In this document: piece after piece, positions 21,291 through 29,741 of the stretch
Position numbering within the stretch: position 1 is the first letter of the stretch
How the letters are laid out: each line of letters begins with the position of its first letter
NCBI GenBank assembly: GCA_946480015.1
Contig: CAMLIL010000002.1
Location: 1 to 64,000, forward strand
DNA length: 64,000 bases
From: an uncultured Oxalobacteraceae bacterium
Lineage (GTDB): Bacteria; Pseudomonadota; Gammaproteobacteria; Burkholderiales; Burkholderiaceae
Reading direction: 5' to 3'
Notes under the pieces: model-generated
The model's database searches: none
What the model saw: the letters and a program-made list of their open reading frames with translations, nothing else
What the model was told of the DNA's origin: nothing
Program-made: the position numbers and the translations under genes

Positions 21291-22065
21291 TCAGTGGTGG
21301 CGCAGCCGTCGCAGCCCGACTGCCGCGCCCAGCGCGCCGGCGCCGGCCAGCAGCCAGCCGCGGTGGGCCGAAGCCCAGAACTGCAGGCTGGTGGCGCGCG
21401 CATGGCGGTCGAAACTGCCGTGGGCGGCATAGGTACCGATCGGCTTGGGGGGGGCGCGCCAGGGTGGTCTTGCACCAGTTAAATTGCGGCGTATTCACCC
21501 CTGGCATGTCGACCAGGGCCAGGTGGATGGCGCTGCCCTCGTGTTCAAGTTCGGTGCGTAGCGATTGCGTGAATCCCTTGATCGCGTGCTTGGCGCCGCA
21601 ATAGGGCGACTGCAAGGGGATGGAGCGGTAGGCGAGAGCGGAGCTGACCTGCACGATAGTGCCGCGGTTGCGCGGGCGCATGCGCTTGAGCGCGGCCATC
21701 GTGCCCCATACGAAGCCGTGGTAAGTGACGTCGGTGACGCGGCGGTAATCCTCGGGCGCGATCGCGCTGAACGGGGCAAACACGGTCGCCATGGCATTGT
21801 TGACCCAGATGTCGATCGGACCGAGCTCGCGTTCGGTGCGTTCGGCCGCCGCTTCGACCTGGGCGAAATCGGCCGTATCGGCCGGGATGGCGATCGCGGT
21901 TGCGCCAAAGGCTTCGGCTTCGGCCCGTGCCACTTCCAGTCGCTCGGGCTCGCGCGCGACGAGGGCGATGCGGGCTCCGTGGCGCGCAAATTGCCGCACT
22001 GTGGCGCGTCCGATTCCCGCACTCGCCCCGGTAATGACGACAACTTCCCGACCGTGCCCAGGCAT
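21291..22065 (-). pseudogene. Short-chain dehydrogenase gene with internal deletion and frameshift
   Basis: The first 190 residues are a normal SDR: VVVITGASAGIGRATVRQFA (TGxxxGIG cofactor site), NNA and the catalytic Ser/Tyr/Lys set in SSALAYRSIPLQSPYCGAKHA. A good GGAGG ribosome site precedes ATG 22065. After FNWCKTTLARPP the frame hits a run of eight C (plus-strand G run, about 21447-21454) and shifts. In the next frame the familiar tail of this subfamily resumes (AHGSFDRHARATSLQFW...HRGWLLA) and ends at 21291. Reading across the run also shows that some 70 residues usual between these points are missing. So there are two lesions: a deletion and a one-base change in a homopolymer. Confidence 0.7.
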
Positions 22066-22731
22066 GTTTTCCTCCGTCGTGATGGTTCAAAGTCTAGCAC
22101 GCATGCCGGGCAGGCGCGGCACGATATACTTGTGAAAGTGTTCCTGGTAACGGGCAGATAGGCGTGCCCGTGGACGGAGTGCTCGATCCCGACATGTTGG
22201 GACTCGCACTTGCTGCGCCCCTCGCTGGCAGCGTGCAGGAATGACGGTCGGGCGCCCAGTCGCTGCAATGGCTAAGGCGAGGCAGTGACGGCTTATCGTG
22301 GGAAGATCGAGAGTCGCTCTCAACTGATGCGACAAACACAAGATGGGCCCTGAAGACGCGATACCGCAGGGCGCCTGCAGCACGCAACCGAATGCTGGCG
22401 GGTGTGACAAAAGCGCGGACGGTCGGCGTTGGTGCCGGCCATCCGCGCGAAAAGGAGCCACTTAACGCCTAAACACGTTCAGTCAAATCGCTGAATGCCC
22501 GGCCATAGTAGCTGCGCTTAGTTAGCCTACAATTAGCGTCCAGCAGTGAACTGATCAAACCGGGATTGCGGGACACTGGCCGGCGACTGGCGCAATGAAG
22601 CACACCGCGAGTGCGAGTGAAAACGGCGCGTACGTGCACTGGTCGTTCAGCAGCGCCGCGCGGTCTGCATGTGCAAAGCGGCAGTGATGCGCTCAAGGCC
22701 GGGTACGACCACCCGGATTCGCCGCTGCCGT
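22066..22731. other. Non-coding stretch between SDR relic and marR
   Basis: About 670 bases with no frame that I can support on either strand. The one clear structure is a strong hairpin at 22413-22448 (listed as a terminator). Composition varies from GC-rich to locally AT-rich, as in decayed sequence. Confidence 0.5.
22409..22448 (-). terminator. Minus-strand hairpin terminator candidate
   Basis: GCGCGGA (22413-22419) pairs with TCCGCGC (22442-22448), with an inner GGTCGGC / GCCGGCC pairing around a GTTGGT loop. Read on the minus strand it is followed by TTTT (22412-22409). It would stop transcription coming from the MarR gene side. Confidence 0.45.
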
Positions 22732-23229
22732 CTAGAGGTTGCCCAGCGGTTGTCCGGCGAGCGAATCGTCGGCATCGAGCTCGACGATCAACAAATGCAG
22801 GTCGGATTCGAGTCGCGCCAGCGTTGCCGCGGGCAGTTTTGCAAGTGCCGTCGGCAGTACGCCGGTAAACGGCGCCGGGGCGCACCGCAAGATGTCCGCG
22901 CCGGCACCCAGCAGCCGCAACGCGGTGCCCCGCCGATCCGCGCTGTCGCGTTTTGCTGCGATCAGGCCGCGCTCGCTCATGCTGCGCACCAGGTTACTGC
23001 AGGTCGACTGGTGAATGTCGAGCGCGCGCGCCAGCTCGCTTACGCCAATGCCCGGCCGCTGTCCGATGACCGACAGGGCCCACAACTGCGCTCCGCCGAT
23101 GCCAGCGATCCGCTCGACGTCACGAAAGTGCGATTTCACTGCGTTAAAGACGATGCGGAATTGGCGCAACACCATCGCCGCAGCCTGGGTCGTATCGGTG
23201 GGGGGGAGAGGGGGTAATGGAGACGCCAT
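22732..23229 (-). CDS. MarR-family transcriptional regulator
   Basis: 165 residues. A winged helix-turn-helix domain fills the middle: IGGAQLWALSVIGQRPGIGVSELARAL, then HQSTCSNLVRSMSERGLIAAK as recognition helix, and the wing RDSADRRGTALRLL with the usual DxRxx(A/V) pattern. N- and C-terminal helices should form the dimer interface. ATG 23229 was chosen because the family usually starts 40 residues before the helix-turn-helix. Ligand and target are not evident; the divergent ClC gene is a candidate target. Confidence 0.85.
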   Translation of the reverse strand: MASPLPPLPPTDTTQAAAMVLRQFRIVFNAVKSHFRDVERIAGIGGAQLWALSVIGQRPGIGVSELARALDIHQSTCSNLVRSMSERGLIAAKRDSADRRGTALRLLGAGADILRCAPAPFTGVLPTALAKLPAATLARLESDLHLLIVELDADDSLAGQPLGNL

Positions 23230-23657
23230 GCGCCATGATAGCGCAAAGAAGGTACCGCGGCGATTGAAGGGGGCACGGCGTCGATCGCATCTGCGGCGCG
23301 GAGCGATTGCCGCGATGCGCAGCAGCGATGTGACTACCCGTTGCCTAACAGCATGCGGTCGCGCCCGGACCTTCCCAAGAATACACATTTGCACAAATAT
23401 AGATTCCATAATAGAACTAATGGTGTATCATGGGTCTTGACAGCGCAGAGGCCAGCACCGCGAGAAAATCGTCCCTGGCGCCACGCTGTTGCTGCCGGCC
23501 AATTCCCCGAAGCCCGGCCGTGCCTATAAAGACGAAGCGCATGTCGGCCAGCCCGCCATCGCACCCTGCGGCCCAGTTTGCCATTTGCGAGACATTGCAG
23601 TGGGCAAGGCTGTGCCGCCACAACCGTCGTCCCGACCCGGGCGAACAATGGAACTCG
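23230..23657. other. Intergenic region between marR and clc
   Basis: About 430 bases between divergent genes. AT-rich around 23385-23425, where promoters for both directions would be expected, including ATTTGCACAAAT, a near palindrome. The clc frame is open from 23430 with a poor, Arg/Pro-rich extension, so a longer ClC N-terminus cannot be excluded. Confidence 0.4.
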
Positions 23658-25001
23658 ATGAGCGCTGAAAAATATCCGCTCGGACCTGCAGTGAAGAAGG
23701 CGCTGACGGATTGGCGCATCTGGTGGGCCCGCATGGTCGTGGTGCTGGCTGCGGGGGCGGCAGGTCTCACGGTGGTCGGCTTCACCTGGCTGGGCGAACA
23801 CGCTTCCGGCTGGTTCAGCAGCTTGCACGCCCGCTACTGGTGGAGCCCCCTGCTGTGGTGTCCGGTCAGTGCGGCGGCGATCGTCTGGCTGACTCGGCGC
23901 TATGCCGCCGGCGCCGCCGGCTCCGGCATTCCCCAGGTGATGGCCGCTCTTGACAGCGGCACCCCCGCCGAACACTGCGGCCTGTTCGTCTCCATGCGGC
24001 TGTCGCTGGCCAAGCTGCTGCTGACTTCCTGGGGCCTGTTGGCGGGCTTGTCGCTGGGCCGCGAAGGGCCGTCGGTGCAGATCGCTGCGGGCGTCATGCT
24101 GCAGGCGCGCCGCTTCATGCCGGCGCGCGCCTCGCTTAACGCGCATGGCCTGCTGGTCGCAGGCGGGGCGGCCGGCATTGCGGCGGCCTTCAACGCACCG
24201 CTTGCCGGCGTCATGTTCGCTGTCGAGGAACTGGCGCGTGCGCCAGAGCAGCGCTCATCCGGACTGATCGTCGGCGCAATCGTGCTGGCGGGCGTCATAT
24301 CGATCTCGGTGCACGGAAACGGTACGTATTTCGGCATCATTCACGCCGCTCATCTTGGCTGGTCCCTGCTGTTGCCGGGAACGCTCACCGCCGTGCTGGG
24401 AGGCTTGTCCGGCGGATTATTTTCGCGGCTGCTGATCGCGTCCCTCGGCGGGCATTCGCCTGACGCGGCGAGCCGACTGCGCGCCCGCCGCCCGGTCCTG
24501 TTTGCCTCCCTGTGCGGCCTCGGGGTGGCGGTGATCGGCATTGTCACGGGCGGCGCCGCGTTTGGCAGCGGCTACGGCAGCACGCGGGCGATGGTCGAGG
24601 GCACGGCAGCCATGCCGATCGCCCACGCGCTGTTCAAGCTGGTCGCGACCTGGTTGACCACCTGGGCGGGCGTGCCGGCCGGCATTTTCGCTCCATCGCT
24701 GGCCATCGGCGCGGGGATCGGCAACGATGTCGCGCTACTGCTGTACCATGTGCAGATGCCGGACCTGATCGCCCTCGGCATGGTTGGCTTCCTGGCCGCC
24801 GCGACCCAAGCGCCGCTGACCGCATTCATCATCGTCATGGAGATGGTCACTGGGCATGAGATGGTGCTCTCGCTGATGGCCTGCGCCCTGGTCGCATGTG
24901 CCGTTGCGCGCATAGTCAGCCCGCCGCTCTATCCCACCCTCGCGCGCATGCAGCTATTGCGTATTGCAGGGCATGCATCCGTAAGTGAACGCGCTCACTA
25001 A
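23658..25001 (+). CDS. ClC-family chloride channel/antiporter
   Basis: 447 residues from ATG 23658, the usual length of a bacterial ClC. All selectivity motifs are seen: GSGIPQV (GSGIP), GREGPSVQ with the gating glutamate, and AGVPAGIFAPSLAIGAGIG (GxFxP). The gating Glu indicates a Cl-/H+ exchanger and not a plain channel. About ten or more membrane helices. No CBS domains at the C-terminus. An open extension upstream (to 23430) lacks hydrophobic or conserved sequence, so I chose the internal ATG. Confidence 0.9.
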   Translation: MSAEKYPLGPAVKKALTDWRIWWARMVVVLAAGAAGLTVVGFTWLGEHASGWFSSLHARYWWSPLLWCPVSAAAIVWLTRRYAAGAAGSGIPQVMAALDSGTPAEHCGLFVSMRLSLAKLLLTSWGLLAGLSLGREGPSVQIAAGVMLQARRFMPARASLNAHGLLVAGGAAGIAAAFNAPLAGVMFAVEELARAPEQRSSGLIVGAIVLAGVISISVHGNGTYFGIIHAAHLGWSLLLPGTLTAVLGGLSGGLFSRLLIASLGGHSPDAASRLRARRPVLFASLCGLGVAVIGIVTGGAAFGSGYGSTRAMVEGTAAMPIAHALFKLVATWLTTWAGVPAGIFAPSLAIGAGIGNDVALLLYHVQMPDLIALGMVGFLAAATQAPLTAFIIVMEMVTGHEMVLSLMACALVACAVARIVSPPLYPTLARMQLLRIAGHASVSERAH

Positions 25002-25396
25002 CCGGGGTCATGGAACGGACGCCCCCTTGCAGAAACGGCATCTCCGTGCGGAGTGGATGAACATGCATCCATGCGAACAGCGGTGGCTGCGGCGAACTTA
25101 AGGACGGCCGGCGTTGGCGCCTCATTGTTGCAGTGAATGGCTTAGCGTTGAATGCGCGCGTAGAGGTTGAGTGCATTGGCGCTTCGAAGGCCAATCAGAA
25201 CCGAGGCGTTCGTGCGGCATGCCCATGTGATCTTGCCCCCGTATAACCGGACCCAGCCTATCGCTAAATTTGCGCCGTTTTCTTGAGCGCGACGCTAGCT
25301 CCATCCTGAACATGCGAAGCAAGCACGAACGCGGAGGGAAGGTTCGCGGGACTGCTGGCGCACTTTGTCCGCCCCGCACCGAGCGCTACCCGCCTA
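25002..25396. other. Intergenic region before the first lacI gene
   Basis: Nearly 400 bases with no supported gene. The lacI promoter and operator begin just downstream. Confidence 0.5.
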
Positions 25397-25424
25397 TCGA
25401 CGTGAAATAGGTGCCTGCTATAAT
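25397..25424 (+). promoter_or_regulatory. Promoter of lacI-1
   Basis: TCGACG (25397-25402), 16-base spacer, then a consensus TATAAT (25419-25424). The arrangement matches the promoter of the second lacI gene at 43909-43936. The operator begins 16 bases after the -10 box. Confidence 0.65.
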
Positions 25425-25439
25425 CGCGCTTATTCCGTT

Positions 25440-25453
25440 TGGTAGCGCTTCCA
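25440..25453. promoter_or_regulatory. LacI-type operator of lacI-1
   Basis: TGGTAGCGCTTCCA, a 14-bp palindrome with one mismatch to perfect symmetry, just downstream of the expected transcription start of lacI-1. The same 14 bases occur at the second lacI gene. This is the classical position for autorepression. Confidence 0.75.
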
Positions 25454-25578
25454 AATTGCGGACGAGGCAGCGCCGGCAGGCGCGGATCATCCGCGCGCCG
25501 GTCGCGCCCGGCATAACGCAGCCGGCGGGCATTCGACGCCTGGCGTCTCAACCTGAACGACCCACTTTCAAGGAAATC

Positions 25579-26640
25579 GTGGCCACTATCAAAGATGTCG
25601 CCCGGCTCGCGGGCGTTGGGCTGGGGACCGCATCGCGTGCAATGAGCGGGAAGGGCTCGGTGTCGCCCGACAAGCTCGAACGCGTGAAGCAAGCGGTCGA
25701 AGAACTAGGTTTTCGACCGTCGCATACGGCGCGGTCTTTGATGTCCGGGTCGACAAGGATGATTGGCGTTTATATCCCGGGGTTGGAAGGCACATTCTTC
25801 ACCCCCATCCTGGCGGCGATCGATCAAGTGTTGAGGGAGGTCGGTCTGAACATGGTGGTCGCCTTCGGTTCGGGGGCGGGCGATGCGCGGCGCCAGGCGG
25901 TCGACGGTATCGACCTCTTGATGGAACGCGGCTGCGACGGTGTCATCGTCATGAGCAATGCATTATCGGACGCGGATATTCCCATGCTTGGGGGCCGGCA
26001 AGCCCACGTGGTGGTGATGAATCAGCATTTGCTCAGCATTCCGGATCAATGCTTCACGATCGACCATCGGCAGGGCGGCATCCTCGCCGCGCGGGCCTTG
26101 CTGGAACACGGTCATCGCCAAATTGCCGTCGTCGCCGGCCCTTCGGCGGCGCAGGACAATGTTGAGCGTATCGATGGTTTTCTCGGCGAACTGGCGGCCA
26201 ATGGGGTCGATACGTCGATGATCTGGATAGGGGAAGGCGATTTCTCCCCTAAAAGCGGATGGGAGGCCGCCAGCACGCTGCTGGCGTCCGGCTACCAGTT
26301 CGGCGCGCTGTTTTGCGCCAACGACGAAATGGCGATCGGCGCATTGTCCTGTTTTCAGAAGGCTGGCCTGCAGGCGCCGCGCGATGTCTCGGTGGTCGGT
26401 TACGACGACACGCCGAGCGGCGAATTTTCAGCGCCGCGCCTGACAACGGTGCATATTCCGTGGCGCGACATGGTCCTCAGTGGCGTCAACGCCTTGCTCA
26501 ACCACTGTTATGACATGCGGCGGCCGGTCGAGCGCGACTTTTCAATCGGCATGACTTATCGCGATTCGCTGGCGCCAGTGCCTGCCGTGCGGCGCAAGAC
26601 CCGGCCGGCCATCGACCCAAAAAACGACGCATCGCAATAA
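25579..26640 (+). CDS. LacI-family repressor 1 of the sugar locus
   Basis: 353 residues. VATIKDVARLAGVGLGTASRAM is the LacI helix-turn-helix, followed by the hinge helix (SHTARSLMSGSTRMIGVYIP) and a periplasmic-binding-type sensor domain (CANDEMAIGAL, VVGYDDTPSGEFSAPRLTTV are standard). The start is GTG at 25579 with AAGGA just upstream; there is no in-frame ATG in a sensible place. The sequence is nearly identical in long stretches to the LacI protein at 44010. I infer that it binds the AGCGCT-centred palindromes and is released by a sugar derived from the locus. Confidence 0.9.
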   Translation: MATIKDVARLAGVGLGTASRAMSGKGSVSPDKLERVKQAVEELGFRPSHTARSLMSGSTRMIGVYIPGLEGTFFTPILAAIDQVLREVGLNMVVAFGSGAGDARRQAVDGIDLLMERGCDGVIVMSNALSDADIPMLGGRQAHVVVMNQHLLSIPDQCFTIDHRQGGILAARALLEHGHRQIAVVAGPSAAQDNVERIDGFLGELAANGVDTSMIWIGEGDFSPKSGWEAASTLLASGYQFGALFCANDEMAIGALSCFQKAGLQAPRDVSVVGYDDTPSGEFSAPRLTTVHIPWRDMVLSGVNALLNHCYDMRRPVERDFSIGMTYRDSLAPVPAVRRKTRPAIDPKNDASQ

Positions 26641-26646
26641 AATCGT

Positions 26647-26676
26647 TTGACACTTTACAGACGCGCTGGATATACT
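26647..26676 (+). promoter_or_regulatory. Promoter of the TonB-receptor operon
   Basis: Consensus TTGACA (26647-26652), 18-base spacer, TATACT (26671-26676). A strong sigma-70 promoter starting 7 bases after the lacI-1 stop codon, with two operators immediately downstream. Confidence 0.75.
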
Positions 26677-26687
26677 TTCGACAAATC

Positions 26688-26723
26688 TGGAAGCGCTTCC
26701 ACGCAAATCTGGAAGCGCTTCCA
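26688..26723. promoter_or_regulatory. Tandem LacI-type operators
   Basis: TGGAAGCGCTTCCA occurs twice, at 26688-26701 and 26710-26723, each a perfect 14-bp palindrome inside the longer repeat AAATCTGGAAGCGCTTCCA. Centres are 22 bp apart, two helical turns, so two dimers would bind the same face. Both lie between the promoter and the start codon, which fits repression by blocking elongation or promoter escape. Confidence 0.8.
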
Positions 26724-26783
26724 GATAGTGCCGGTGAGTGCATCTGCCAAATTTTTCGTATAAAAACATCAGGGAGACCAGAA

Positions 26784-29660
26784 ATGCCAAGTAAACGGGA
26801 TCGTGCGTCCATGCGCCCGGCAGCGCGTCACGCAGCCAATCAGTCCGCAGCACCCGCAAGCTTCCGTTTGCGCCCGATCGCGGCCGTATGCATCGGCTTG
26901 ATCGGTGGCGCCTTGGCGCAGGCGCCGGTCCAGGCGCAACAGGCCGACAGCGCGAATGCGCCGGCGCAGGATGGCGCCGCGGTGCCGGTCATCGTCGTTA
27001 GCGGTATCCGTGCCGGTATCGAAGGCTCGATCAGCAAGAAGAAGAATGCCGATTCGATCGTCGAAGCGATCACTTCCGAAGATATCGGCAAGCTGCCCGA
27101 CGTCAGTATCGCCGAGGCCATGTCGCGCATGCCTGGTCTTGCTGCACAACAGGTCAACGGGCGCGCGAAGGTGATCGCCATCCGCGGCCTGGCCCCCGAT
27201 TTCGCCGGCACCGTGCTCAATGGCCGCGAGCAGGCGTCGACCAGCACAAATCGCGGCGTCGAATTCGACCAGTATCCCAGCGAGTTGATCTCCGCGGTCG
27301 TCGTCTACAAGACGCCGGACGCCTCCTTGCTCGGGCAGGGCTTGTCGGGCACGGTCGACCTCGATACGGTGCGTCCGCTCGCCTTCCGCGAACGCAATAT
27401 CGCGGTGAACGTGCGCGGCGAATACAATAGCCTGGGCGACCAAAATCACGGCTACGGTGGAACGTCCGCCAACGGCAAGCGCCTGAGCGTCGCCTATATC
27501 GACCAGTTCGCGAACCGCACCATCGGCCTTGCCCTCGGGTTTGCGCATCTCGACGCGCCGGGGCAGCAGCACGGCTACCAGGCCTGGGGCTGGCAGACGG
27601 ATGAAAACTGTATCGCGCACCAGAGCGATTGGGGCTGCCGTCCCGTTGCCGGCACCAGCCCCGGCAGCGCGTCGTATCTGTCCGGCTTCCAGGCGGAAGC
27701 GATTTCACGCGTCGACAAGCGGGATGGCCTCATGGCCACGCTCGAATACAAGCCGAACCGTGATCTGCACAGCACGCTGGACCTGTATTACTCGAAATTC
27801 AAGAACGTCGAGGTGATGCGTGGCATGATGGGAAGCATCGGCGATGGCTGGGGCGTCCCGAGCAGTACCTTCAGCAATATCGGCACCACCAGTGTCGGCG
27901 ACGGCAAATCGATCGTCACTTCGGCGACGGCCAACTTCGTCGTCAACGGGATCGTTCGCAATGACTACAACACGCGCGACGATGACTTGAAATCGGCCGG
28001 GTGGAACATCGACCGGAAGATCGGTGCGTGGCACGCGATCGCCGATCTGGGCTACTCGAGCGCCCGTCGCGCCGAGACCATCTACGAAACCTACGCCGGT
28101 TCGCTCACGTCGCCGACGTTCGACCTCGTCACGCCCACGGGTCCAGGATTCCCGAACTTCACCTTCCAGAACTCGCTGTCCGACCCCGCAACCATCCTGC
28201 TCAGCGATCCGGCCAACTGGGGCGGCACGGCCACCCCACAATTGGGGAGCAAGAAATACAATACGCAGAACGACACCATTCGCTCAATGAAGGTACATGG
28301 GACGCGGGACCTCGATTGGGGAGTGTTCAACCATATCGATGTCGGCGTCAATGTCTCCAAACGCGACAAGACCCGCGACTTCCACACCGATTTCGCGCGG
28401 GTGGGGGCGGACGGCGTATTGGCGCGCCAGCTGCCGTCGTCCTTCGTGATGACGCCGACCTCGCTCGGATTTGTAGGCATTCCCTCGGTGCTGAGCTATG
28501 ACGTCAACGCGGTGACGGCCAATTTCTACACCATGAAACTGAACGAGAGCCTGGGTCCGGGCGGCGACCTGGGTAAGACGTTCGGCGTCCATGAAAAGGT
28601 CACTACCGCCTTTGCCAAGCTGGACATCGACACCACGGTCGCCCAGATTCCACTGACCGGCAATGTCGGCGTGCAAGCGATACGCACCGTGCAGCATTCG
28701 ACCGCATTTGCATTCGACGGCCCCGGATACGTCATCGGCACCATCGATCCGGGTACCAGCTACACCGACTACTTGCCGAGCCTGAACCTGGGCGCGGACA
28801 TCGGCGGCGATCGCAAGCTGCGCCTGGGCCTGGCAAAAACCATGGCGCGGCCGCGGATCGACGACATGAATGCGTCCGCAGGAGTGGGAGTCGACCCCAT
28901 TACGCGCCAGTGGGGTGGTGGCGGCGGCAATCCGAAATTGCAACCATGGCGCGCCAAATCGGCTGACCTGTCGCTCGAGCAGTATTTTGGAAAGCGCAGC
29001 TATGTGGCCGGCGCCTTGTTCTACAAGAAGCTCGACAGCTACATCTACAATTCCTCCATTCAGTACGACTTCAGCGGCTACATCAATCCGACGCCGGCGA
29101 TCGTGCCAATCTCGAACATCGGCACCTACGGGACCCAGACGAACGGCAGCGGCGGCCGGGTGCGCGGCGCCGAGCTGAGCGCGACGCTCGACGGTGATTT
29201 GCTGCATCCCTTGTTGGCCGGCTTTGGCGCGATCTTTTCGGCCTCTTATACCGACAGCTCCATCAAGGTGAGCGGTCCGGATTCGACGGAGTCCTGGCAA
29301 ACCCTGCCGGGCCTGTCGAAACGGGTCGCGGGTCTGACCTTGTTCTACGAGCGTGGCGGCTACTCGTTCCGTATCAATGATCGCTATCGTTCCGATTATC
29401 GGGGGGAAGTCGCCTATCTGTTCGGTTCCACGACCATGTTCCGGACACTGGCGTCGAACAAGATCGATCTGCAGGCGAGCTATGAAGTGCAGGGCGGTGC
29501 CGCCAAGGGCCTGCAGCTCCTGTTCCAGGTGGGGAATGTCGCCAATGCGCCGGATCGCACTATCCAGGACGGCAGCGGCTATGGCGGCATTGCCCAGCCG
29601 AAGGACTACAATATCTACGGTCGGCAATTTCTCCTTGGTATGAGCTACAAGTTCCATTGA
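26784..29660 (+). CDS. TonB-dependent receptor for a carbohydrate
   Basis: 958 residues, outer membrane. Signal peptide ends near VQAQQ; after a short linker the plug domain begins (VIVVSGIRAGIEGSISKKK, then EDIGKLPDVSIAEAMSRMPG and IRGLAPDFAGTVLNGREQAS), followed by the 22-strand barrel. The 'SI..K....SI.EAI...DIGKLPD.S.AE' plug is typical of the large proteobacterial receptor class linked to sugar loci. GGGAGA lies 8 bases before ATG 26784. The last residues are SYKFH, so the usual terminal aromatic residue is followed by one extra histidine. Controlled by the tandem operators. It should import an oligosaccharide released by the hydrolases encoded downstream. Confidence 0.9.
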   Translation: MPSKRDRASMRPAARHAANQSAAPASFRLRPIAAVCIGLIGGALAQAPVQAQQADSANAPAQDGAAVPVIVVSGIRAGIEGSISKKKNADSIVEAITSEDIGKLPDVSIAEAMSRMPGLAAQQVNGRAKVIAIRGLAPDFAGTVLNGREQASTSTNRGVEFDQYPSELISAVVVYKTPDASLLGQGLSGTVDLDTVRPLAFRERNIAVNVRGEYNSLGDQNHGYGGTSANGKRLSVAYIDQFANRTIGLALGFAHLDAPGQQHGYQAWGWQTDENCIAHQSDWGCRPVAGTSPGSASYLSGFQAEAISRVDKRDGLMATLEYKPNRDLHSTLDLYYSKFKNVEVMRGMMGSIGDGWGVPSSTFSNIGTTSVGDGKSIVTSATANFVVNGIVRNDYNTRDDDLKSAGWNIDRKIGAWHAIADLGYSSARRAETIYETYAGSLTSPTFDLVTPTGPGFPNFTFQNSLSDPATILLSDPANWGGTATPQLGSKKYNTQNDTIRSMKVHGTRDLDWGVFNHIDVGVNVSKRDKTRDFHTDFARVGADGVLARQLPSSFVMTPTSLGFVGIPSVLSYDVNAVTANFYTMKLNESLGPGGDLGKTFGVHEKVTTAFAKLDIDTTVAQIPLTGNVGVQAIRTVQHSTAFAFDGPGYVIGTIDPGTSYTDYLPSLNLGADIGGDRKLRLGLAKTMARPRIDDMNASAGVGVDPITRQWGGGGGNPKLQPWRAKSADLSLEQYFGKRSYVAGALFYKKLDSYIYNSSIQYDFSGYINPTPAIVPISNIGTYGTQTNGSGGRVRGAELSATLDGDLLHPLLAGFGAIFSASYTDSSIKVSGPDSTESWQTLPGLSKRVAGLTLFYERGGYSFRINDRYRSDYRGEVAYLFGSTTMFRTLASNKIDLQASYEVQGGAAKGLQLLFQVGNVANAPDRTIQDGSGYGGIAQPKDYNIYGRQFLLGMSYKFH

Positions 29661-29677
29661 TAAGCGACTTACCGCCC

Positions 29678-29717
29678 CCCGTCTGTCCGCAAACGCAGGG
29701 TCTCGCGGACAGACGGG
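29678..29717 (+). terminator. Strong intercistronic hairpin
   Basis: CCCGTCTGTCCGC (29678-29690) pairs perfectly with GCGGACAGACGGG (29705-29717), a 13-bp stem and 14-base loop, 18 bases after the receptor stop codon. No T run follows, so it is more likely an attenuator or mRNA-stabilising element that lowers expression of the halogenase-like gene relative to the receptor than a full terminator. Confidence 0.65.
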
Positions 29718-29741
29718 CAACCTGCTGAAGAGGAATGCACT

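Noticed and set aside
23430..23657. Longer N-terminus for the ClC protein
   Set aside because: The extra 76 residues are Arg/Pro-rich without helix or conservation; the ClC fold begins after 23658. The longer form cannot be fully excluded.
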